DNA of 64,000 bases from Muribaculaceae bacterium (GTDB lineage Bacteria; Bacteroidota; Bacteroidia; Bacteroidales; Muribaculaceae), in contig JAIDXM010000081.1 of NCBI GenBank assembly GCA_029058745.1, positions 1-64,000 on the forward strand, written 5' to 3'. Shown piece after piece: positions 57,648-64,000 of the stretch (the stretch's first letter is position 1; each line of letters opens with the position of its first letter). The notes beneath the pieces are model-generated. The model was given only the letters and a program-made list of their open reading frames with translations, was not told the origin of the DNA and did not search any database. The translations under genes were made by a program, and so were the position numbers.

Positions 57648-58042
57648 ATAGTGGATATTGGAGTGGAATAATGGAGACGTATGCCATGAACGCAGGCTGC
57701 TGTCGCGGCAAAGGCATGAAAAAGGTTGGCGTTTGCAGAAACAGTGCCATAAGGCTATGCCCTTATATGTGTATAACAACGTATGATTGGAAAAATACAT
57801 ATGAGATTGAATTTTTTTTGAGTCGGCATATAGAGTAGGGCAGTAAAAAAACGGGACGGAGATAAGTTTAGTCGCATCCGTGGCCGATTGTTTGTGAAAA
57901 ATGATTATCTTTGCGAACGTTTTCCGCAAATCTGACACATACGCGTCTGTCCGGCTTATAATCCTTGCATTTCGTGGAATGATGTCTTTCAGAGGGAAAC
58001 GAGGTGAAAATTAATTTGAAAAAATAAAAATCAGATAATGCC
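57648..58042. other. Divergent intergenic region (cyd operon / DUF4494 gene)
   Basis: About 395 bases with no convincing gene. The plus-strand element TATCTTTG lies at 57906-57913, without a clear -33, and probably starts the DUF4494-yggS transcript. I found no clear consensus promoter for the minus-strand cyd operon, although it must lie here. The region is a natural place for oxygen or redox regulation. Confidence 0.45.
57906..57913 (+). promoter_or_regulatory. -7 element before the DUF4494 gene
   Basis: TATCTTTG is an exact match to the Bacteroidetes -7 consensus. No TTTG is found 19-21 bases upstream. A start near 57920 would give a leader of about 120 bases. Confidence 0.45.
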
Positions 58043-58501
58043 ATGGCACTGTGGTTTGAATGCAAAGTCCGTTATGACAAGATGATGGAAAACGGCACTG
58101 TGAAGAAAGTCAATGAACCCTACCTTGTGGATGCCCTTACATTCACGGAGGCGGAGGCGCGTATCATAGAGGAGGTGTCTCCCTACATAAGCGGGGAATT
58201 TTCCATATCCGCTGTGAAGAAGACAAAGATATCGGAGATATTCTTTGATGAGGCAGGCGACAGGTATTACATGGTTAAGGTTAATTTCATTACTCTTGAC
58301 GAAAAGAGTGGTGTTGAGAAAAAGTCAGCGTCGTTTATCCTCACACAGGCGAGCGACCTGGAGGGGGCTCTCGCTCGATTTAAAGAAGGGATGAAAGGCA
58401 CAATGGCAGATTATGACATAGCATCCATTGCAGAGACTCCGTTGATGGATGTGTATCCGCTCGACCTCTCAGGAGACGAGAAATCATCAAATCCCGGCTG
58501 A
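58043..58501 (+). CDS. DUF4494 domain protein
   Basis: A 152-residue soluble alpha/beta protein that I recognise as the Bacteroidetes family DUF4494. It begins MALWFECKVRYDKM, with a conserved VNEPYLVDALTFTEAEARI stretch. No known function. Its stop lies five bases before yggS, and such linkage suggests they act together, perhaps in PLP or amino-acid balance; this is inference. Confidence 0.85.
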   Translation: MALWFECKVRYDKMMENGTVKKVNEPYLVDALTFTEAEARIIEEVSPYISGEFSISAVKKTKISEIFFDEAGDRYYMVKVNFITLDEKSGVEKKSASFILTQASDLEGALARFKEGMKGTMADYDIASIAETPLMDVYPLDLSGDEKSSNPG

Positions 58502-58506
58502 CAGAC

Positions 58507-59175
58507 ATGACGGACGTAGCAGGAAACCTCGCCGCAATAAAAGGGGCGCTGCCTCCCGGAGTGGAACTTGTGGCGGTGTCGAAATTTCATCCGGCGGAAA
58601 TGATTATGGAGGCCTACCAGGCCGGTCAGCGTTGTTTTGGGGAAAGTCGTGTGCAGGAGCTTCTTGCGAAAGAATCGTCGTTGCCTGCAGACATAAGGTG
58701 GCATTTCATAGGCCATCTCCAGACAAATAAGGTGAGGCAGATAATCGGGCGCACATCGCTTGTGGAGAGTGTCGATTCCGAGCGTCTTCTCAATCTGATA
58801 GATTCAGAGTCGAGAAAGGCCGGAGTCATAACCAGGGTGCTTATGCAGGTGCATGTGGCTAAGGAGGAGACAAAGTTCGGATTCCTTCCTGATGAATTGT
58901 TCTCCTATTTCAAGGAGAGAAAGTTTGAGACGCTAACCCATACCCATATATGCGGGATAATGGGTATGGCGTCCAATACAGACGATGGTGACAGGGTAAG
59001 GGAAGACTTTGCCGCTATCTACTCACTCCATCGCAGAATTACAGAGACAGTGCCGGAATTGCGAGGCTTCGATATCATTTCCATGGGAATGAGCCATGAC
59101 TGGCGTATAGCGGTAGAAGAAGGCTCCAATCTTGTGCGCATAGGCAGCAGTATCTTCGGAGAAAGGGAGTACTGA
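58507..59175 (+). CDS. yggS: YggS/PLPBP-family pyridoxal phosphate homeostasis protein
   Basis: A 222-residue single-domain TIM-barrel PLP carrier. The cofactor Lys is in ELVAVSKFHP, with the phosphate-binding HFIGHLQTNKVR, SVDSERLL and MGMSHDWRIAVEEGSNLVRIGSSIFG at the C-terminus. It is thought to keep the cell's pyridoxal phosphate available without reactive side effects. It lies directly after the DUF4494 gene. Confidence 0.95.
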   Translation: MTDVAGNLAAIKGALPPGVELVAVSKFHPAEMIMEAYQAGQRCFGESRVQELLAKESSLPADIRWHFIGHLQTNKVRQIIGRTSLVESVDSERLLNLIDSESRKAGVITRVLMQVHVAKEETKFGFLPDELFSYFKERKFETLTHTHICGIMGMASNTDDGDRVREDFAAIYSLHRRITETVPELRGFDIISMGMSHDWRIAVEEGSNLVRIGSSIFGEREY

Positions 59176-59226
59176 AAAAAGCGAATCAACATAAACAACA
59201 ACAATATTAACTTTAAAATCATTTTT

Positions 59227-60555
59227 ATGGCTCAAACATCTCAGAAGCGACCGACCGTCGCGATCATTACGATGTTTTTCATCTTCGCAATGATTTCGTT
59301 TGTGACAAACATGGCAGCGCCTTTCGGAAATATCTGGGGATTCAGGTATGAATGGGCGGGCATGGCCGGCAACCTTATGAACTTCACCGCATATCTGTTC
59401 ATGGGAATCCCGGCTGGCAACATGCTGATACGCTATGGATATAAAAAGACTGCACTAATCGCGCTTGCTGTGGGTGCCATTGGTCTGTCAATCCAGCTGT
59501 TATCAAGTGTGGTTGGCGATAATATCGTGGTTATAGGAGGTGATAATCCGACTACCCTTAACCTGTTTATCTATCTTCTTGGGGCATTGGTGTGCGGATT
59601 CTGCGTGTGTATGCTCAACACAGTAGTCAACCCGATGCTTAATCTGCTCGGAGGCGGCGGCAACAAGGGCAACCAGCTGATTCAGACCGGAGGTGCTCTT
59701 AATTCACTTTCGGGTACCCTCACCCCCATGTTCGTGGGTGTGCTCGTGGGCACTCTGACCAAGGAGACCACTATGGCCTCGGTTGCCCCGTTGGTAATCA
59801 CCGGCATCGTTATTTTCGTATTGGCGTTCGTCATTATCTCCTTTGTGAAGATTCAGGAGCCACAGGCTAACCTCAGCAAGGTGAAATATGAGCATAGTCC
59901 GCTTGCTTTCCGTCATTGCACTTTGGGAATCATCGCCATTTTCTTCTATGTCGGAATTGAAATCGGTATTCCGGGAGAGTTGAATGCATGGATAAGCCGT
60001 GAGAACTTTGAGGGAGCGGCGGCTGTCGCAGGGTCTCTTGCCGCCCTCTATTGGCTGATGATGCTTATCGGACGTTCCTTGAGTTCTGTGATAAGCGGCA
60101 AGGTTTCCACACGAGCTCAGCTTATCATCGCGTCAGGAGTGGCGATTTTGCTTGTCCTGATAGCCATTCTTCTTCCGGAGGATATCACATTCCGTTCTCC
60201 CGGCATCGAGGCTCTCAATATCACAAGCGGAGAAGTGCCTCTGAAGACTCTCTTCCTGTTCCTGTGTGGTCTTTGCACATCAGTGATGTGGGGAGGAATC
60301 TTTAATCTTGCCACCGAAGGTCTTGGCAAATATACCCCCAAGGCATCCGGACTGTTTATGACGATGGTGGTCGGCGGCGGCATCATGCCTTTCATCCAGG
60401 ACTGGATTGGCCGTTCTGTGGGCTATGTGGCGAGCTATTGGCTTGTGTTGGCTATGCTTGCATATATCTTCTATTACGCTCTGTTCGGCTCCAGAAATGT
60501 CAATAAGGATATCCCTGTCTCAATAGAGGAAGAGATGAAGGAGGAGCTTGTCTGA
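59227..60555 (+). CDS. MFS transporter, FHS (FucP-like) sugar-proton symporter family
   Basis: A 442-residue transporter with 12 predicted membrane helices. It resembles the FHS group: NMAAPFGNIWGFRYEWAG in the first loop, FMGIPAGNMLIRYGYKK between helices 2 and 3, and NTVVNPMLNLLGG in helix 4. Sugar specificity cannot be read from sequence alone. A clear terminator follows at 60601, and the gene stands last of a small plus-strand group. Confidence 0.87.
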   Translation: MAQTSQKRPTVAIITMFFIFAMISFVTNMAAPFGNIWGFRYEWAGMAGNLMNFTAYLFMGIPAGNMLIRYGYKKTALIALAVGAIGLSIQLLSSVVGDNIVVIGGDNPTTLNLFIYLLGALVCGFCVCMLNTVVNPMLNLLGGGGNKGNQLIQTGGALNSLSGTLTPMFVGVLVGTLTKETTMASVAPLVITGIVIFVLAFVIISFVKIQEPQANLSKVKYEHSPLAFRHCTLGIIAIFFYVGIEIGIPGELNAWISRENFEGAAAVAGSLAALYWLMMLIGRSLSSVISGKVSTRAQLIIASGVAILLVLIAILLPEDITFRSPGIEALNITSGEVPLKTLFLFLCGLCTSVMWGGIFNLATEGLGKYTPKASGLFMTMVVGGGIMPFIQDWIGRSVGYVASYWLVLAMLAYIFYYALFGSRNVNKDIPVSIEEEMKEELV

Positions 60556-60600
60556 GGAATAGGTGATATGATATTAAGGGCAGTTCCCTAATACAATATG

Positions 60601-60637
60601 AACGGGCGGCATCTGCAAGATGCCGCCCGTTTTTTTG
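60601..60637 (+). terminator. Intrinsic terminator after the MFS gene
   Basis: A perfect 13-base stem (60602-60614 with 60618-60630, core acgggcggcatct), a three-base loop and a run of seven T. The T run points to the plus strand. Confidence 0.9.
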
Positions 60638-60650
60638 AGTTCGCTGTATG

Positions 60651-61319
60651 TTATTCCCGTTCTAATATCCGGTTCATTTCGGGATATGGGGCTACATCAA
60701 GGCAGATAAGCTGTTTTGACACGGGGTGAATGAACTCGATGTGGCGTGCGAGAAGGGATATTCCTCCGTCGGGGTTGCTTCTTTTAGCCCCGTATTTCAG
60801 GTCTCCTTTAATGGGATGTCCGGAAGCCGAGAGTTGTGCCCGAATCTGGTGTTTCCTGCCTGTGAGAAGATTAATCTCAAGAAGAGAGTATCTTTCTCCT
60901 TTGGCAATTGTCTTGTATTTCAGGATAGACTTTTTCGCCTCGTTGTCTCCTTTTTGTGCGATATATGTCTTGTTGATTCTTCCGTCGCTCACGAGCCAGT
61001 CGGTCAGAGTGTCTTCTCCTTTATCAGGAAACCCCTCCACCAAAGCCCAGTATGTCTTGTGGATTTCCCCTTTCCGGAGCATGTCATTTAGTCGTGTAAG
61101 GGCTTTGGATGTCTTGGCAAATACCACAATTCCCCCGACAGGCCGGTCGATGCGATGAACAACGCCGCAGAATACGTTGCCCGGTTTATTGTATTTTTCT
61201 TTAAGATACCGCTTGATTAGTTCAGACAATGGAGTGTCTCCGGTTTTGTCGCCCTGTACTATTTCACCGGGTTTCTTGTTGGCCACGATAATGTGGTTGT
61301 CTTCGTAGATTATTTCCAT
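60651..61319 (-). CDS. RluA-family pseudouridine synthase
   Basis: A 222-residue enzyme that makes pseudouridine in rRNA or tRNA. The catalytic Asp58 is in VVHRIDRPVGG, preceded by DNHIIVANKKPGEIVQG and followed by LLTGRKHQIRAQLSASGHPI. There is no N-terminal S4 domain, so it is RluA/RluC-like or TruC-like; the target base is unclear. It ends 14 bases before the MFS terminator on the other strand. Confidence 0.92.
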   Translation of the reverse strand: MEIIYEDNHIIVANKKPGEIVQGDKTGDTPLSELIKRYLKEKYNKPGNVFCGVVHRIDRPVGGIVVFAKTSKALTRLNDMLRKGEIHKTYWALVEGFPDKGEDTLTDWLVSDGRINKTYIAQKGDNEAKKSILKYKTIAKGERYSLLEINLLTGRKHQIRAQLSASGHPIKGDLKYGAKRSNPDGGISLLARHIEFIHPVSKQLICLDVAPYPEMNRILERE

Positions 61320-61392
61320 CGTTTTGTGAGGTTTGCATCCGTTGTCGGATAGGATTTTAGGCGAATCCGAGAAACACGGACGGCAGATGTCG

Positions 61393-61426
61393 AAAATAAA
61401 AAGCCGATTCCAAAGGAACCGGCTTT
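61393..61426 (-). terminator. Terminator after initiator tRNA
   Basis: On the minus strand aaagccg and ttcc pair with ggaa and cggcttt (one G-U), with a three-base loop and a following ttatttt. It comes five bases after the tRNA CCA end and closes that short transcript. Confidence 0.75.
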
Positions 61427-61430
61427 CAGT

Positions 61431-61505
<75 letters not shown>

Positions 61506-61520
61506 GTGTTATTTCGAGTG

Positions 61521-61552
61521 CAAAGTTACGACTTTTTGTAATAGCGTCCAAA
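61521..61552 (-). promoter_or_regulatory. Consensus promoter for initiator tRNA
   Basis: On the minus strand: TTTG (61552-61549), 20 bases, TAACTTTG (61528-61521). Both elements match and transcription should begin about 9 bases before the tRNA 5' end. Confidence 0.75.
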
Positions 61553-61708
61553 TTATTTGAGAAAAAAAACAGTATTAATGTGTTAAAATATGTAAAAATA
61601 TTTGTAAGACATTGAACTATAGCAATATGTGTGAATGTGTAAATAAGATGATTAACGGACTCTGTAAAATATTCGGAGAAAAATGCTCATGGAATAAAAA
61701 AGTTTTGT

Positions 61709-61781
61709 TAAATTTGCTCAGAATTTCATCAGTTGTGCAATCTGCCATAGGTTTATTGTCGTGTGCTGATGTATAAATTTG
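61709..61781 (+). promoter_or_regulatory. Two possible -7 elements before the TetR gene
   Basis: TAAATTTG occurs twice in the AT-rich 61506-61805 gap, at 61709-61716 and 61774-61781, neither with a strong -33. No other feature is seen in this 300-base gap apart from the divergent tRNA promoter. The repressor may bind here and control its own operon. Confidence 0.4.
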
Positions 61782-61805
61782 TTCAATAATTCAACTCTCT
61801 GCATC

Positions 61806-62390
61806 ATGGTGATGAAGACTCGTGATAAGTTTATAGAAGTGGCCAGGCAGCTTTTTGCAAGAAAAGGTGTCGAAAATACAACTATGAACGATATCGCATC
61901 CGCCTCTGACAAAGGGCGAAGGACGATATACACTTATTTCCGTAGCAAGCGAGACATATTCAATGCCGTGATAGAAAGTGAGACAGACCAGTTGCTTGGA
62001 CGGTTGCGTCACATCGTGGCACAGGCCACCACGCCAGAAGACAAGCTGAAAGACTATATAGACTGCCGGTTTGAGGCCATGAAGGAGATTGTGTCAAGGA
62101 ATGGCTCACTAAAAGCTGGTTTTTTCAGGGATGTCAGGAAGGTTGACCGTGCGCGTAAGATAATAACCCGTCGTGAAACTGCATTGCTCCGCGATATCCT
62201 TCAGGAGGGTGTGCGGCAGGGGGTTTTTGAGATTTCCAACATAGATCATTTCGCTGTTGTGGTCACACAGGCCATCCAGGGTCTTGACGTTCCTTATATA
62301 CGCGACAATCTCTCGGAAGAGGGTATCGACAAGACAATGCTGAAGAAATATATTTCAGAGATGATTATAAACAGCATAAGGAGGCGCTGA
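61806..62390 (+). CDS. TetR-family transcription regulator
   Basis: A 194-residue regulator with a TetR helix-turn-helix at about residues 8-52 (FARKGVENTTMNDIASAS, RRTIYTYFRSKRDIFNAVI). The C-terminal ligand domain is about 55-194. Translation starts at ATG 61806 or 61812; the frame's TTG at 61779 lies in the -7 element. It is followed 41 bases later by a KAS III gene and then FabG, so a fatty-acid-related ligand or target is likely by context. Confidence 0.9.
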   Translation: MVMKTRDKFIEVARQLFARKGVENTTMNDIASASDKGRRTIYTYFRSKRDIFNAVIESETDQLLGRLRHIVAQATTPEDKLKDYIDCRFEAMKEIVSRNGSLKAGFFRDVRKVDRARKIITRRETALLRDILQEGVRQGVFEISNIDHFAVVVTQAIQGLDVPYIRDNLSEEGIDKTMLKKYISEMIINSIRRR

Positions 62391-62431
62391 CCACTTCAAG
62401 ACATAAATAATAGTAAAAGCGTATATTCAAT

Positions 62432-63376
62432 ATGTATATAAATTCCATGGGTCATTATGTGCCCGCAACCCGAATAACAAACGACTATTTTGAGAATGTA
62501 AATGGTCTGACCTCAGATTGGATTGTGCAGCGCACCGGAATCCATAGCCGTTCAAAGGCGGCTCCAGGTGAGAATGCCGACAGCATGGCATTGGCTGCGA
62601 TAGATGATGCAATCAAGCGTCTTCCGTACGATGTGAAGGATGTTGACCTGATAGTGGCGGCATGTTATGCCGTATATGACACTGTTGCCACTCCGGCGCA
62701 TGTGGCACAGCGTCATTACCAGATTCACGGGGCGAAGGCTGTCTATGCGTCTGCTGCATGTTCGTCATTTATAAACGGTCTTGAAATCATCGAGGGTTAT
62801 TTCGCGTCGGGAAAGGCAAGCAAGGCACTTCTCATATGCACGGAACACAACACTTACTACAGCAATGAAAGCGACCCGAAGTCAGGACATCTTTGGGGCG
62901 ATGCTGCCGTGGCTTATTTCTTGAGTAAGGAACGTGTCAGTGACTCCGATGTGGAGATTCTTGACATTTTCACCGAAGGTCTCGGCGACATAGGCAAGGG
63001 ACCCGGAGGAGTCAAGCTGCGTCCGAAGGAAGATGGCATAACGATGCCCGATGGCAGGGACGTTTTCATACATGCCTGCAAATATATGATATATGCGCTT
63101 AATCATTCTCTGGCCAGCACAGGGCTCAAGATTGAGGATTTGGACAAGCTTATATGTCATCAGGCCAACAAGCGTATCGTGGCACAGGTGGCTCATCAGC
63201 TCGACAAGCCGATAGATGACTTCCTGAATAATATAGAGACACTCGGGAACACCGGCTCTGCATCCGCGGCTCTTGTGCTCTCGCAGTATGCCGACAGTTT
63301 CAAAAAAGGTGATAAGGCGGCATTGATGGTTTTTGGCGGCGGGTATTCCTGCGGTTGCTTTATAGTCAGGTTCTGA
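62432..63376 (+). CDS. Ketoacyl-ACP synthase III-like enzyme (FabH family)
   Basis: A 314-residue thiolase-fold condensing enzyme. The triad is visible: Cys110 in ASAACSSFING, His243 in CHQANKRI and Asn273 in LGNTGSAS, with the closing GGGYSCGCFIVRF. It should start fatty-acid chains from acetyl-CoA or a similar acyl-CoA and malonyl-ACP. Its neighbours are a TetR regulator and a FabG, and no other fab gene is present, so it may be a second FabH of a dedicated or regulated route rather than the housekeeping copy. Confidence 0.88.
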   Translation: MYINSMGHYVPATRITNDYFENVNGLTSDWIVQRTGIHSRSKAAPGENADSMALAAIDDAIKRLPYDVKDVDLIVAACYAVYDTVATPAHVAQRHYQIHGAKAVYASAACSSFINGLEIIEGYFASGKASKALLICTEHNTYYSNESDPKSGHLWGDAAVAYFLSKERVSDSDVEILDIFTEGLGDIGKGPGGVKLRPKEDGITMPDGRDVFIHACKYMIYALNHSLASTGLKIEDLDKLICHQANKRIVAQVAHQLDKPIDDFLNNIETLGNTGSASAALVLSQYADSFKKGDKAALMVFGGGYSCGCFIVRF

Positions 63377-63436
63377 ATGCTGCCCGGGAATCAGGAATAT
63401 AATCGACAAGACATAGATTAAAACAAAAAAATAAGA

Positions 63437-64000
63437 ATGAAACTTCTTGAAGGAAAAACCGCCTTGGTTACCGGAGCTGCACGAGGCATCGGCAAGGCAA
63501 TCGCCCTCAGATTCGCGGCAGAGGGCGCGAATATAGCGTTTACCGATCTTGTGATAGATGAGAACGGGAAAAAGACAGCGGAAGAGATAGAGGCTCTTGG
63601 CGTGAAATGCAAGGGATACGCGTCCAATGCGGCAGATTTCGCTGAGACGGAGAAGGTGGTCAATCAAGTGAAGGAAGATTTCGGCTCCATTGACGTGCTT
63701 GTGAACAATGCCGGAATCACCAAAGACGGGTTGATGATGCGAATGAGCGAGGCTCAGTGGGATGCTGTCATAGCAGTCAATCTCAAGTCAGCGTTCAATT
63801 TCATCCATGCTGCGCTTCCCATTATGATGCGTCAGCGTTCAGGCTCTATCATCAATATGGCTTCTGTGGTAGGAGTTCACGGTAACGCCGGTCAGTCCAA
63901 CTATGCCGCCTCCAAGGCCGGACTTATAGCGCTTGCGAAGAGCATCGCCCAGGAGGTTGGGTCGCGAGGCATACGAGCCAATGCGATTGCCCCCGGCTTC
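63437..64000 (+). CDS. fabG: 3-oxoacyl-ACP reductase (FabG), partial at window end
   Basis: The first 188 codons of a short-chain dehydrogenase; the frame is open at the window end. The Rossmann loop is TGAARGIG (12-19), with NNAG (about 90-93), catalytic Ser143, Tyr156 and Lys160 (NYAASKAG), and PGF at the end. It reduces the beta-keto group made by the upstream KAS III. About 60 residues should lie beyond the window. SDR function cannot be fixed wholly by sequence, but FabG fits the context. Confidence 0.85.
   Translation, partial: MKLLEGKTALVTGAARGIGKAIALRFAAEGANIAFTDLVIDENGKKTAEEIEALGVKCKGYASNAADFAETEKVVNQVKEDFGSIDVLVNNAGITKDGLMMRMSEAQWDAVIAVNLKSAFNFIHAALPIMMRQRSGSIINMASVVGVHGNAGQSNYAASKAGLIALAKSIAQEVGSRGIRANAIAPGF

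Noticed and set aside
57599-57838. 79-codon plus-strand frame before the DUF4494 gene
   Set aside because: It overlaps DUF4492 on the other strand, has no motif and lies upstream of the likely promoter.
62882-63667. 261-codon minus-strand frame opposite the KAS III and FabG genes
   Set aside because: Both plus-strand genes keep all catalytic residues, so the opposite frame is a shadow.

Overview
The window looks like chromosomal DNA from the Bacteroidota, order Bacteroidales. A Muribaculaceae-like gut commensal is my best inference, but no rRNA gene is present to confirm it. The supporting evidence is: many promoters of the Bacteroidetes type (TTG or TTTG, about 20 bases, TAnnTTTG); weak Shine-Dalgarno use; complex I lacking NuoEFG; atp gene order DC-BEFHAG; a short epsilon subunit; the DUF4492 and DUF4494 families; a half-size ChrA pair; and a 29-residue basic protein downstream of an HU gene. 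Base composition looks even throughout and I see no insertion sequence, prophage, CRISPR array or integrase. This is core genome rather than an accessory island.

Layout. 297-17668 (+): an 18-gene same-strand energy block in which the whole F1Fo ATP synthase operon (atpD-C-B-E-F-H-A-G) sits between nuoH and nuoI of an 11-subunit complex I operon (nuoA-B-CD-H // I-J-K-L-M-N). A good promoter precedes nuoA, two strong hairpins follow nuoN, and no terminator is visible between. 17861-18388 (-): a small beta-barrel with a His/Asp-rich loop. 18725-24524 (+): nadE, a Sua5/YrdC enzyme, a sugar-phosphate transferase and a ClC channel. 24594-30119 (+): fmt, then menaquinone genes menD-B-C-E, without menF. 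30289-30990 (+): a Crp/Fnr regulator. 31202-35926 (-): a three-gene storage-glucan operon (GH133-type debranching enzyme, GT4, GH57) behind a consensus promoter. 36213-38814 (-): a YihY/BrkB membrane protein, RNase P RNA and a cytidylate-kinase-like protein whose stop codon lies in the RNase P RNA 5' end. 38984-46203 (+): a small unknown protein, a secreted cyclophilin, a DUF349 coiled-coil protein, serB and a patatin/beta-barrel protein. 46173-49331: apbE (-), DJ-1 and YigZ (+), HAD phosphatase (-). 49545-51805 (+): HU, the 29-residue basic protein, RNase G. 51911-57647 (-): folC, two chromate-transporter halves, cydB, cydA and a DUF4492 small membrane protein. 58043-60555 (+): DUF4494, YggS, an FHS-type sugar transporter. 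60651-61505 (-): an RluA-type pseudouridine synthase and initiator tRNA. 61806-64000 (+): TetR regulator, KAS III-like enzyme and FabG, the last running off the window.

How the genes work together. Complex I feeds electrons to menaquinone (made in part by the men cluster), cytochrome bd can pass them to oxygen at low tension, and the F1Fo enzyme uses or maintains the ion gradient. Thus much of one respiratory chain lies in 57 kb, with complex I and ATP synthase apparently in one transcription unit. The glucan operon provides storage. fmt and the initiator tRNA supply translation initiation. The most unusual items are the composite nuo-atp operon, the small DUF4492 protein at the head of cydAB, the CDS/rnpB overlap, and the 29-codon gene that is too short for usual ORF calling.
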